Source: Omphalotus guepiniiformis
Taxonomy: Eukaryota; Basidiomycota; Agaricomycetes; Agaricales; Omphalotaceae
Direction: 5' to 3'
DNA length: 64,000 nt
Assembly: GCA_028554645.1 (NCBI GenBank)
Contig: JAQOOI010000011.1
Span: forward strand, 310,001 to 374,000
How positions within the stretch are numbered: position 1 is the first letter of the stretch; each line of letters opens with the position of its first letter. The position numbers and the translations under genes are program-made. The notes below the pieces were generated by a model. It ran no database searches. It was given only the letters and a program-made list of their open reading frames with translations, and was not told where the DNA came from. Shown here one piece after another: positions 31,876 to 42,899 of this stretch.

Positions 31876-32646
31876 ATGTCTCTATTGAAGGTCCCGTATC
31901 TGGTACTGGGTGTTATATGCACCCGCATTGCTTGGACACCTCCCAACCCTCCCGTACCCACCAGTGAAAGATCAATCAAGGAGTTCTTCATTGGAAGTCG
32001 AGCTTCGCAAATCCAGTCGGTGCATAGTATATTGTTACCTGTGCAGCATAAAAATATTCAACATCTTCCATTTTGTTAGACAGTACCACTAGGTTTACTT
32101 ACAGTCGAGGCATTGGCAATCGGTGTCAATGCTTTGAAGTCGTATTATCCTCAGGCTAGTCCACTGATTCCAGACTTTGTCTCTGCCCTCATGTTCGATG
32201 GGGATGTCAATCGGCTTCAATCCAGCACCCCGTTTTATGTTGGAATTGCCGCTCTCTCTATTGGAGCATTCTTCCGGTTGACCTGCTACAATCTTCTGGG
32301 CAAGCTCTTCACGTATGAGGTCAACGTGAACAAAGAGCATAAGCTCATCACAACCGGACCATATTCAATTGTTCGCCATCCGTCCTACACCGCATTCTAT
32401 GCCAATGTATTTGGTTTACTGCTCATGGTATGGTCTCGAGGATCATGGCTACGAGAAAGCGGTTTCTTGAATACAATTTTCGGGAGGACACTGATACCCT
32501 TGAGCATGTTTGGTTGGGCATACGGGTTGTTGATGTTAACGAAGCGGACTGCTCAGGAAGATATGTTGTTGAGAGATAAATTCGGAGAAGAATGGGACGA
32601 GTGGGCAGCTAGAGTTCCGTGGAGGCTGTTCCCTGGTATATATTGA
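31876..32646 (+). CDS. ICMT-family methyltransferase, copy 3
   Basis: Third paralogue. Exon 1 starts MSLLKVPYLVLGVICTRIAW, nearly identical at DNA level to copy 2 for the first ~110 bases. The intron gtgcat..ttgttag (about 32020-32079) is followed by STVPLGLLTVEALAIGVNAL. Exon 2 is more divergent, with an extra few residues (SYYPQASPLIPDF) relative to copies 1 and 2. The core GPYSIVRHPSYTAFY and C-terminal EEWDEWAARVPWRLFPGIY are intact. The contrast between an almost invariant first exon and a divergent second exon suggests gene conversion or strong constraint on the N-terminus. Same family role as copies 1 and 2. Confidence 0.85.
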
Positions 32647-33101
32647 GATAGATATATTAATGTAGCCGCGAATATTCAGTACTGTATCTGCATGAGTTTT
32701 GAGAGCATATAGTGATCATAGGTCAAATAAGGACCCACCAAAACCGACATTCATCTGAGCGTCGCAGTGGGTGAGGGACAAGTACGTCGGTGCCGCCGTG
32801 CCGCCAGGAAAGTTGAAGATTTGGTCCGTTGCAGATGTATAGCCTCCGTCCAGAAGAATTCACGTCTAAAGACCCAAAGGCCTAAAGTTAGCCCTTTATA
32901 CCTCAACCAGCGAGGTTTTTTGAAGTTAACGGTACAACTTCAGTTGAATGCGCATTTGAACGATGAAGAATGGAGTGCCCTCGCCCTCGCCCGTAAGTTA
33001 TGTCCAAAACTAAATTCAAATAAGAACAGTTTACAATCAAACTTACAACATTGAACTATTCGCCCTTCCATATTTTCATCCTATTCCATTCCCAAGGCCC
33101 T
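32647..33101. other. Convergent 3' region
   Basis: About 450 bases between ICMT copy 3 and P5C dehydrogenase. No gene recognised. Confidence 0.35.
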
Positions 33102-35309
33102 TTACACCAAATTCGAAGGGTACCCCCACGACTCCAAACCAACGAAATTCTCCTTAACACTCCTCGCACTAATAAACCGGTAAAAGATACTTATACTTCC
33201 AGCTTTATCATTCGTCCCACTCGCACGCGCACCGCCAAATGGCTGCTGCCCGACAACGGCACCAGTACATTTCTCGTTGAAGTAGACGTTTCCAGCGGCA
33301 TTGCGCAAGCGATTGGAGGCGGTTATGAGTGCGGAACGGTTGGACGCGAAACTGGTGGCCCGTCAAGGAAGGAAGGGTATGAGTGGGCAGAATTGAGCGT
33401 AAGAAAGGATACACGTACATTGCACCGGTCAATCCGTATTCAGAAGTCGTGTCGATCAGCTCGAGTGTCTTTTCATAATCGTTATCCTCAAACACGTAGA
33501 TCTATCGTCGAGCTAAAATCAATTGCTAGAAGACAGGAAGAGAGGCGAAACGCACAGTGAGAACTGGTCCGAAGATTTCCTCGCTCATCGTAACCGATTT
33601 GGGGTCTTTGGTAAGAATGACTGTTGGCTGAACGTAATATCCCTTCGAGTCGTCCGCTTTCGTCCAGAGCTATCAGCATACTCACACAGTTTTTAAAGAG
33701 TAAACGATACGAACCAGTTCCACCAATTAGAATTTCCCCTCCAGTGGCCTTGGCCTTTTCGATATATCCTGTGATCTTGTCGAAGGCAGGTCGTCCACTG
33801 CGAGATGTATAACAGTCATTGAACACCTTTTTTCCTTGGTTCGCATCATGTCAGGAGCAGAACTTACATGACAGGTCCCATAAAGTTACTCCATTCTACC
33901 GGGTTTCCAACTGTGATCTTGGAAACTTCAGCCAAGAGCTGATCCTTGAACCCTCCAGTCCACACGGACGACGAGACATATGCCCTCGATAACGCAGAGC
34001 ATTTTTGTCCTGGACAAAATGAGAATCTCTCGCCTTATGAAGATAAAGAAAAGAAAGATTTCACCTTGATACTCAAAGGCCCCTCTGACAGTCTGCAGAA
34101 CCGCATTCCTGATCTCCGCCGATTCGTGCACAACATGGAAGTTCTTCCCGCCCGTTTCACCCACAATCCTTGGGTACCCCTTGTAGTTATCCAGATTCGC
34201 CGCGATGTCTTTCCAGAGCTTCTTGAAGATGAAGGTGCTCCCGGTGAAGTGCAACGCCGCAAAGCTCTTGTGGCCGATCGCCTGCGCTACAACCTCGGGC
34301 GGGGGACCAGGCACGAACTGAATTACACCTGGGGGAACACCTGCTTCAGTGAAGATTTTATGGACGATGTAGTTTGAGTAAGTCGCGGCGGGTGAGGGCT
34401 TCCAGACAACGACGTTGCCGACGAGGGCCGGGACAGCACTGAGGTTGCCTCCAATTGCGGTAAAGTTGAAAGGGGTGACTGCGAGAACGAAGCCTTCCAA
34501 GGGACGGTATTCGATTCGACTAGACAAAAGAAAATCTATGAGTTCCTGTCGAGAATGATATGTTGATCTGACACGCACTTCCATGCACCAGCAGAATTTC
34601 TCGGAGGCTGTTGAGAGTACAGATCCTCGACATACTTCACACCGAATCTCAAGAAATCCGTGAGCTATGATAGCATACATTAAAGCAGAAATTAGCCATG
34701 CCAGAAAAAAAAACTCAAAAGTATTCACCTCAGCGGCAGCATCGATTTCCGCCTGCCAAGCATTCTTTCCTTGCCCCAACATAGTCGCAGCAATAAGCTT
34801 ATACCGATACTTTCCGCTAACCAAATCAGCCGCTTTCAAGAAAATCGCAGCTCTGTCGTTCCAAGGCATGTTCTCCCACTCCGCCTTGGCGGCAAGAGCA
34901 CCGTCGATCGCACTGGCAACTGTCTCGGGATCGGCTTCATGGTATGTGCAGAGGTGATTGGCATGGTCGTGTGGGATGGGCTGTTTGGCTGTCTTGCCAG
35001 TCTTAACCTGATGATGGTGAGAAGATGAGAGTCGCTTCAGGGGTCACGTTGAAGGAGAACGTCGCTTAACCTCTTTCCCGTTGATCACGCAGGGTACTTC
35101 AAACGGTAGCTCCTGCTGCATCTGTTCGATCGCAGTTTGTAAGGCTTGTCGTTCTGGCGATCCGGGAGCATACGATTTCTTAAAATTTTGTCAAAATTAC
35201 CGAATCAGTCCTGATGTTTTGTGTTCGCGTCGGATATGTCTTTTAGACGTACCATCGGCTCATTGTCGATAGCTGGAACTTTGAAGATTGCTTGTTGAGG
35301 TGATGCCAT
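33102..35309 (-). CDS. PUT2: Delta-1-pyrroline-5-carboxylate dehydrogenase
   Basis: Mitochondrial aldehyde-dehydrogenase-superfamily enzyme oxidising P5C (glutamate semialdehyde) to glutamate with NAD+, the second step of proline catabolism. At least seven exons. It starts MASPQQAIFKVPAIDNEPM (ATG 35309), followed by 'SYAPGSPERQALQTAIEQMQ' and 'CVINGKEV', then 'MPWNDRAAIFLKAADLVSGK' and 'EGFVLAVTPFNFTAIGGNLS'. The NAD-site block is 'LHFTGSTFIFKKLWKDIA'. The catalytic Glu block is RIVGETGGKNFHVVH, and the catalytic Cys lies in 'GQKCSALSRAYV', which is split by an intron at about 34048-33999. Later come 'MSEEIFGPVLT' and 'QPFGGARASGTNDKAG'. It ends 'GLESWGYPSNLV' with TAA at 33102. Order and motifs match P5CDH, not generic ALDH. 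No strong transit peptide is evident in the first exon. Confidence 0.92.
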
Positions 35310-36776
35310 GGTCAATGAATTTTTTTGAGGGCACTGGTAGAAGATGATGGTGGTTCGATCTCAAGTTCCGAATTCGATTGCTTCAAATTTGAGCCCGACT
35401 CACGTTCGAGTTCCCTCTTATAGTTACGAAGTTCGGACCTTGTACAGCATACTTTAAGCTTCTTGAAGCTGTCCCAGACGCCCATATGGTGGCGTCTCTG
35501 CATAATTAAACTCTCAAATTTAAGATGAGTTTTTGGATAAACCATCAGATACTAGTGATAGGCGCTCCGGATAGGCGCCCAACTCAGCGAGGATTCAGGA
35601 GGCTATAGATATGTTCATAGACGACAGCATCATAATATTCCAACAGAACGGTTGCGTCAAGGGATGATTCGTTCCCCGACTCTTGAAGCCAGCGAAGATT
35701 GCCTTGGAATTCTGTCTCTTGTCCTTCTGCGTCCCCTTGCAATTGCCACCTTCGGAATTAGAAAATATGCTCCTGGTAAGTCCAGATGTTTCGTGCTGTA
35801 TGAAAAGATGCGTACACAATGCTACTGGTAGCCCAGCGCACATCAGAGAATGGCGGGACCAGTCGAAGTTCATATGCATAGCCATATGTGTGAAGCGCTT
35901 TCCTACTGTATCCCGCAGCGCAACGTGCCACCACACAGAACACCATCGCAAATAGCCAGCTGCAATGATCATGAACGACAACGTAGCACCCCATCATCTT
36001 CAGGATTTGGGTAGGTTTTGTTGTAGTGCTTCTGGACTCTTCGGATAACTAACTAAGTAGACGTTCATGTCAATTCAAAACTGAGAAGAGCTAATAATAC
36101 GCACAACGATATTGGCCAATCCAGACAGTCAATTCGTCTGAAGAATTCTCCTATAGTCTTGGTAGAGAACTTCGTGTTCGGAATTCAGCAATACCTTCTA
36201 AATATGCTGAGCATAAGAATAAGAGGTTGACCATAGATGGCGTGATGGTGACTTCCGCTCACCATAGTACCTCTACCACACCAACGCAAAAGCTTGCACA
36301 GGCATATTGCTAATGACCAGATTGGGTGGTGTCCTGGCCTGGTTCTTCGACAGCAGGCGGACTGTCGTGTCATCACCCGCTAAACATGAGTCTGTAGGCA
36401 GATCGAAGCGTGCGCGCATTGGCATACTTGTTGAGAGCCGGGATATCAGGACATCAAGGTACACGGTGCAGGGATATTGAATATGAGTACGTTGGCATTC
36501 CGACCAGAAATCAAGTTGAAGTGTGGGCATTGAACATTGAGGCATCTTCGCAGAGGTCCTCGAGCTCGTGCATTGCTTCAGAGAGCTGATACTGTTTTAC
36601 CGAGTCTTCTACTTAGCTTGCTTGCCTGCTACTGAAGAGAAACAGAGAATCCTAGTCCTGCTCGGTGCTGGTCGCGAATGAAGACACGCGCCGCGCGTAT
36701 CGCTGCTCGTGGCTGTGCTCAGACAGCTGCAACACGCCTAGACTTATTCCAGTCCTGCAACCTTACCATCATCATC
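35310..36776. other. 1.5 kb region upstream of cullin-1, weak coding hints
   Basis: A minus-strand stretch at about 35584-36000 contains protein-like pieces ('LRWLQESGNESSLDATVLLE' and 'EYYDAVVYEHIYSLLNPR' in one frame; 'AGYSRKALHTYGYAYELRLV' upstream). They can be partly joined by a short intron, but no start or family is recognised. A second open stretch at 36273-36545 is unremarkable. These may be gene remnants. The last ~170 bases before 36777 are the cullin promoter and 5' UTR. Confidence 0.25.
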
Positions 36777-39537
36777 ATGGCTTCCTCGTCGTCCTCGTCG
36801 TCGACCGACACGTTCGCTAAAGCCCCTTCTCGGACTGCAGATCTCGATGAGACATGGGCTTTTCTCAGCCTTGGTGTCGACCACATAATGAACAAGCTTC
36901 AGACAGGGCTAACGTTCCCGAGCTACTCAAACCTTTATACAACTGTGTACAATTATTGTACATCGACGAAGATGCAAGGGAGGTCAGATGGTAATAGAAG
37001 TGCGTTTTCTTCGTATCTTGAGCAGTTTGCCACTGGATATATCATTTCCATCGATAGAACTGGCGCCAATCTCGTTGGCGCGGATTTGTACGCCAAGCTG
37101 AGCGAATACTTTGTGGAACATTTTAAATCCATGAAGGAGGTAGGTGTGCTGTCAAATAATCTTAATATACAGTCTGATTCTCGTTGCAGAAAACAGCTAG
37201 CCTGCAAGATGAAGATCTCTTAAGATTCTACGCTCATGAATGGGATCGCTATACGACAGGCGCCAATTTCCTGAATCGTCTATTCACATATCTGAACCGA
37301 TACTGGGTGAAGAGGGAGCGAGACGAGGGCAAGAAGACTGTTTATCAGGTCTACACTGTGAGTCGTGTGCTTTGAACCGAAATTAGTCATAGAGTAATCG
37401 CCCGCCTCGTGCCAGCTCGCTCTCGCGCAATGGAAACAATATTTCTTCCTTCCCATACAAAAAGACGACGCCAAACTCGCGGGTGCTTTACTTCGACTAA
37501 TAGAACGACAACGGAATGGGGAGGTGATCGACCAGAGTCTAGTGAAGAAAGTTGTTTTCTCCTTTGTTTCCCTTGGCCTCGACAGCAACGATCCCAACAA
37601 GGAATGTCTTGACATATACAAGGAGCACTTTGAGACCCCCTTCATTGAAGCCACCGAGAAGTACTATAAGAAGGAGTCCGAAACTTTCCTTGCTTCCAAC
37701 ACCGTGTCTGAATATCTGAAAAAAGCGGAGGACCGCCTTCGAGAAGAGGAGGATCGCATCGAGCGATACCTCCACACCAAGACTCGGAAGGAGCTCATCA
37801 CTAAATGTGAACATGTGCTCATCCGAGAACACTCTGAGCTTATGTGGGAGAGCTTCCAAAACCTACTCGATTTCGACCAAGACGAAGACTTACAGCGCAT
37901 GTATGCTCTGCTATCACGGATTCCTGAAGGGTTGGAGCCCTTGCGGAAGAGGTTTGAGGGTCATGTTAAGCAGGCTGGTTTGGCGGCGATCTCGAAGCTG
38001 GCGGGAGAGGGTGGTAGCGCTGATAGTGTCGACCCTAAGGTGTACGTGGATGCCCTCCTGGAGGTACACAAGAAGAACTCGGAGACGGTCACCAGGAGCT
38101 TCAAGAGCGAAGCTGGGTTTGCTGCAAGTCTTGATAAGGCATGCAGAGAGTTCGTGAACCGGAATGCGGCAACGGGCACTTCATCTACGAAGTCACCAGA
38201 GCTTATTGCTAAGCATGCAGATATGTTGCTGAGGAAGAATAATAAGATGGCAGAGGAGGAGGATTTAGAAGGCGCACTTAATAGAGTGGTATGTTGCTTG
38301 TATGCGCGTCCTTGTGTGCTGTTGTGATCATTTCCTCCCTTCAGATGATCCTGTTCAAGTATCTTGAAGACAAGGACGTCTTCCAAACATTTTACACCAC
38401 CAAGCTTTCCAAGCGACTCATCCACGGCGTATCTGCGTCTGATGAGAGTGAAGCCAGTATGATATCCAAGCTAAAGGAGGCGTGTGGGTTCGAATACACG
38501 AACAAGCTGCAACGCATGTTCACAGGTGCGTCTTTGAACTTCCTGTACCCCTATTTGCTCAAATTAAACCGTCTCGTGCAAGATATGAGTTTGAGCAAAG
38601 ACCTTACCGATGCGTTCAAAGAACGCATGTCACAAAACCACGACGACATGGACATTACATTCAGCATCATGGTCCTCGGTACCAACTTTTGGCCCCTCAA
38701 CCCTCCCGCCCACGACTTCATTATCCCGGCGGAAATTCTCCCGACATATGACCGATTCCAGAAGTACTACCAAACGAAACATTCGGGTAGGAAATTGACG
38801 TGGCTGTGGAACTACTCCAAGAACGAGTTGCGCACGAATTATCTGAACCAGAAATACATTCTGATGACGAGCGCGTATCAAATGGCCGTGTTGGTGCAGT
38901 ATAACAAGAATGATACTTTGTCGCTAGAGGAACTGTTCACTGCTACGGCGATTGGGAAAGATATTTTGACGCAAGTGTTGGCGCTGCTTGTGAAGGCCAA
39001 GATATTGATCAACGAAGAGCAGGACCAGTATGATTTGAACCCTAGTATGTGTTTTTTCTTCGTGAGTGATACGAGATGTGCTGACCTGTTGGCTTAGATT
39101 TCAAGTCGAAGAAGATTCGTGTGAATCTGAACTTGCCTATCAAGGCCGAAGTCAAGCAAGAGTCGAATGAGGTTCTCAAAGCCGTTGACGAAGACCGTAA
39201 ATATGCTATCCAGGCTACCATCGTCCGGTACGGGCTACCAAGTTATGACTCGCCATGATGTCGGCAGGTATTGATGTCTTTTCCTCTATAGTATCATGAA
39301 AGCTAGGAAGACAATGAAGAACCAAGCGCTTATTCAAGAGGTCATCTCTCAGATCTCACATCGCTTTGCGCCCAAGATTCAGGATATTAAGAAGGTTCGT
39401 CCGTTCTACGCTTTTGATATAAGGGCAATGCTCATAAAATATAACTCTGTCGTGCCTAGGCTATTGAAACTCTTCTTGAGAAAGAGTATATTGAACGTGT
39501 GGAGGGTTCGAAGGACACTTTCGCTTATGTCGCATAG
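36777..39537 (+). CDS. CUL1: Cullin-1, SCF ubiquitin ligase scaffold
   Basis: Scaffold of SCF E3 ligases: the N-terminus binds Skp1/F-box proteins and the C-terminus binds the RING protein Rbx1. Multiple exons. The start chosen is MASSSSSSSTDTFAKAPSR (ATG 36777); an in-frame ATG at 36678 would add 33 Arg/Ala-rich residues and is less typical. Hallmarks: 'NLYTTVYNYCTS', 'FLNRLFTYLNRYWVKRERDE', 'LALAQWKQYFFLPIQ', 'FVSLGLDSNDPNKECLDIY', 'FKYLEDKDVFQTFYTTKLSK' with RLIHG, 'SIMVLGTNFWPLNPP', 'TWLWNYSKNELRTNY' and 'ATAIGKDILTQVLALLVKAK'. The neddylation segment 'TIVRIMKARKTMKNQALIQE' contains the acceptor lysine in the conserved IVRIMKxRK context. It ends 'LEKEYIERVEGSKDTFAYVA', the cullin consensus end. 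Confidence 0.95.
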
Positions 39538-39736
39538 ACATAGACATGTTCATTCACTGTTTCATCCCCCTCCTATCCCCTCACTCGCTTGCTTTCGCTT
39601 GTATCTAACTCATCCCTCATCATCCTGTACTTAATGGATTGCATATCTAAACATTGATAGAATATGAATAAATAACACGCTTATCTCTCGTGTTTTGGAC
39701 CCCTACCTAGAGGCAACAATTATGCTTTGTGTGTTA

Positions 39737-39842
39737 GGTAGCGTGGCCGAGTTGGTCTAAGGCGCTGGATTTAAGAAAAAGAGCAAATTCTTAGCTTCCC
39801 AGTGAAGGTGACTTCGCGCGAGTTCGAATCTCGCCGCTACCA
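39737..39842 (+). tRNA. tRNA-Leu (anticodon TAA), with intron
   Basis: The acceptor stem GGTAGCG (39737-39743) pairs perfectly with CGCTACC, followed by discriminator A at 39842. The D-arm region is GCCGAGTTGGTCTAAGGC. The anticodon arm is CTGGA-TTTAAG with anticodon TAA. The long variable arm GAAG-GTGA-CTTC and the T-arm GCGAG-TTCGAAT-CTCGC identify a type II (Leu) tRNA. About 20 extra bases after the anticodon (aaaaagagcaaattcttagc) form the intron, in which TTCTTA can pair with the anticodon segment TAAGAA as in other fungal pre-tRNA-Leu. One A-C mismatch closes the anticodon stem. A short T run follows the 3' end. Confidence 0.9.
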
Positions 39843-39937
39843 GTTTTCCATGCGTTTTTGAGCGATATATGTCATCACATTGTCTTTTTTTTTCGCAAGT
39901 TCACGTTTTTTTCATTCCGAGGTTTTCGATTGGTACA

Positions 39938-40001
39938 AAGTGGATTCCCGCAACATTCGGTCCGGGATTTTGAAAGCCGCGGCGAAGAATAAGCGCTGGC
40001 G
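39938..40001 (+). repeat. ~60-bp element upstream of F-box gene, copy A
   Basis: Contains ccgcaacattcggtccggg and attttgaaagccgcggcga followed by taagcgctggcg. It is nearly identical to 42772-42834, differing by about three small indels and two or so substitutions. It lies about 340 bases before the start of the F-box gene at 40339 and about 100 bases after the tRNA. Confidence 0.85.
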
Positions 40002-40338
40002 TAAGAACTGCAATTTTCTCTTTTTTCTCTTACCCATCCTTGCCACTGAAGCTGAAGCTTGACACGTCGAGCGTTTTCCCTTACGATTTCAACATTCTAT
40101 GTTAAAGAGAGTTCGAATCAACACTGGACTGGCCCAAACGACTGTGCACAAGTTTCTTTGTCTACTCACGAGTGGCTCAGTGGAACGAACCTATTTAAGA
40201 GGCATGCACTTTCGCGATGTCTTTGTTGTTTGACTTTCGTCTCAAAATCCTTTGCGCTTGACTTTGAAACGGTGACTTCTACCGACTCTTAGCTTCTATC
40301 ACCCACTGACGACTTCGTCTATATAGTTCTCACAATAA

Positions 40339-41979
40339 ATGGCCAACGTATCAGAGGATTCAAGTTTTACCAACGAGGACGACTCGAAGCGTGCTCAGTT
40401 GCAGTATGGCTGCACGTCTGCTAGCATGGAGATAAATATCGAAGACCCTCCTCCATTTGTCGCCGACCTTACGCGCTCAAACGATCCACCACCTCGTTCT
40501 GTCTTGTTCGACCTCGAAAATCGTCTTCAGCAAGTTGACGCTTTCATAACTAATGCCGATCGTGACATCGCTCACATGAAAGCGTGTATTGATCGTTTGG
40601 AAAAAGCACGCGAGAAATATGCGCCGTTTAAAGCGACATACAAAGTTGTGCTTCACCCGATTAGAAGGTTACCGGCGGAGGTTTTGCTCGAGATATTTTC
40701 TCGATGTTTGGGCAGCTACGAAATAGCTGGGCCGGATCGCACTCACAAGGCACCCTCGCACGTCATGAGCAATACGCCTTGGCCCTTAGCGCATGTCTGT
40801 CGCTGTTGGAGGGACATTGTGTTGACTGCACCGAGACTCTGGACCACTATCTCTATCGACTTCACCAAGCTTGGCTCGCATAAAGACTCCAATCTGATAT
40901 CATTGATGTCTCACCACCTCAGGTTCTCTCGAAACCTTCCCCTCACAGTTGCTATAACATACACAAAGACGGAGTTACATCCACTTTTGTCTTTGCTCTT
41001 TTCACATTCTTCGCGATGGCAAGAAATTCACCTCGATTTGCCCGTGACCGGCTTTGTGCTCCTCTCCTCCATTGTCAAGGGTTCCCTTCCGTTGTTGCGC
41101 AAAGCGTTTCTTCGGGCAATTCCATCGTCCGGGGAGTTATGGGACGGTGTGACAATAGATGCTTTTCAGTATGCACCTCAGCTGATAAGTGTCAGTGCGC
41201 GATCTATACCGGCATTCACTCGAGATTTCCTATTACCCTGGGAACAAATCGAGCACTACACGTACGTAGGAAGTTTTGGCCTAGTTAGCTCTGATGTTTT
41301 GAGCTACCTTCGTCGAGCAGTTGATGCTAAATTTTACATTTTCGACCTTGTCAACCCCTTGTCCTCAATCACTCTATCGTCGGTCCAACACACTACCCTC
41401 CAAGAACTTCGGCTTTATGGTAGAAGTATGCGAAGTATCGGACAACTCTTGGATCTGCTCACGACCCCGGTGTTGAAAGATCTTACTATTAACGTTACAA
41501 AGGAAAAAATCGAGCAGGAGGACGAGGACGATGGGCGAGCGATTGGCCATTTCATCGAGCGTTCTTCGTGCCCTTTGACAAACCTGCATATCACAGGCTT
41601 ATCCGATCTCTTGATGGTTCGCTTCCTGCGAGCCACACCGACAGTCACCTGGCTTTGGATCGCTCCAGTCACAATTGACGTGCTACGCGCACTTATCTAC
41701 AGGAATGGCTCACCGTGCCTGCTTCCACGATTGACTTTCCTGCTGGTATCCAGTGGAGACAATCGACCGGTCGATGAGCACTGTGAGCTTCTGCTCCTGG
41801 ATATGCTCCTGTCCAGAACAGTAATGTCATTTAAAGAAGATATCCATGAATATCCTTGCGACTCAGATTTACCAAGACGGTTGGAAACTGTGTCACTGTC
41901 TTCCGATTTCAAGTTTGAAACTCCAGAAGCTCAGGAAGGTCTTGCGAAATTACGCTCAGTCTGTAACGTAATGTATTAG
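40339..41979 (+). CDS. F-box protein with N-terminal coiled coil
   Basis: Single-exon protein of 546 residues of the F-box family abundant in mushroom genomes. Residues about 60-100 form a coiled coil ('LFDLENRLQQVDAFITNADR', 'IDRLEKAREKY'). The F-box follows: 'VLHPIRRLPAEVLLEIFSRC' and 'PWPLAHVCRCWRDIVLTAPR' with LWTTI. The remainder alternates Leu-rich blocks ('LSSVQHTTLQELRLYG', 'LLTTPVLKDLTINV') typical of the degenerate LRR ligand region. It ends 'LAKLRSVCNVMY' with TAG at 41979. Expected role: Skp1-binding substrate adaptor of an SCF ligase; substrate unknown. Start ATG 40339 follows an A-rich stretch (tctcacaata). Confidence 0.85.
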   Translation: MANVSEDSSFTNEDDSKRAQLQYGCTSASMEINIEDPPPFVADLTRSNDPPPRSVLFDLENRLQQVDAFITNADRDIAHMKACIDRLEKAREKYAPFKATYKVVLHPIRRLPAEVLLEIFSRCLGSYEIAGPDRTHKAPSHVMSNTPWPLAHVCRCWRDIVLTAPRLWTTISIDFTKLGSHKDSNLISLMSHHLRFSRNLPLTVAITYTKTELHPLLSLLFSHSSRWQEIHLDLPVTGFVLLSSIVKGSLPLLRKAFLRAIPSSGELWDGVTIDAFQYAPQLISVSARSIPAFTRDFLLPWEQIEHYTYVGSFGLVSSDVLSYLRRAVDAKFYIFDLVNPLSSITLSSVQHTTLQELRLYGRSMRSIGQLLDLLTTPVLKDLTINVTKEKIEQEDEDDGRAIGHFIERSSCPLTNLHITGLSDLLMVRFLRATPTVTWLWIAPVTIDVLRALIYRNGSPCLLPRLTFLLVSSGDNRPVDEHCELLLLDMLLSRTVMSFKEDIHEYPCDSDLPRRLETVSLSSDFKFETPEAQEGLAKLRSVCNVMY

Positions 41980-42771
41980 GGGTAATCACTATGCAAATAC
42001 AATATATAGTCCTTTTAATGACTTACGATCTATGATATGAACAGTTCACATTGGTGACAATGCCTATGACATGCACCTGGAAACCCGCAGGATGGCGGGA
42101 AACACTGACGAGATAAAATCAGTCTGAAGAAACTGGCAGAAAGTCAATCGATTCAGAATCCAGTAAGGAGAATGAAAGAGACAGAGAGACAGAGAGAGAG
42201 AGATGAATGAGGGGAGAAAGAAAGATATTGAATTTACGAGGGAAAAGAGAGCCTATATATACGCGTTCGTATTCATAGGTGTATCTGCGTTGCGAGTGTA
42301 ATGAGTAGCTCGTGATAAAAGCTATGATGTCAGTAGTAAGGCAGCAGCGGGTGAGCATGCTATCAAGGACTTCTTCGAACTTAGAGGGTTTGGTCGTCAC
42401 CAGTGTAGATACATCCTGCAAAACAAGGTTTCCGTAGAATCCAATCTAGAGCTTGAAGTCATCATAAGTCTTGTTTGCTTCAGCGTGGAGGACATCGTGG
42501 AACGCACCTTTACAAGTAGTCCACAAAGTCTCGCTTTCCCAGTTTTAGTTGATGCCAACTTTTTCATCTACGTCCTCGCATGATACGTTCATCTTGGATC
42601 GAAAGAAATTTGACGAGTAGAGTCATCCCGTAGCAGTCCCCTACTACGCTGTCTGGTTTGGACAAAACACTGCGTCAGTTCTCCATGATGTTGCTTGGGT
42701 GTCAGATGCGCCGTAATGTAAGAATCCACGAAGGCCAGCGCTGGGGCGTGGTGGGTCGAGGTTAAGTTCAA
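41980..42771. other. Intergenic region with GA-rich tract
   Basis: Holds a purine (GA) tract at about 42170-42240 and no convincing gene. Confidence 0.4.
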
Positions 42772-42834
42772 TTGGTGGATATCCGCAACATTCGGTCCGG
42801 ATTTTGAAAGCCGCGGCGAGATAAGCGCTGGCGG
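42772..42834 (+). repeat. ~60-bp element upstream of GST gene, copy B
   Basis: Second copy of the element at 39938-40001, here ending about 65 bases before the GST start codon. Confidence 0.85.
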
Positions 42835-42899
42835 TCAGGTTTCTAGTGTTTCGGCGTTCGCCACTGTTTCACTCGCCAAGGATCGTTCCAACTGACAAT

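Noticed and set aside
26042..33100. Possible pheromone precursor genes near the ICMT paralogues
   Set aside because: I looked for short frames ending in a CaaX-type tail and found none convincing; the membrane protein at 30 kb is not a Ste3-type receptor by its motifs.
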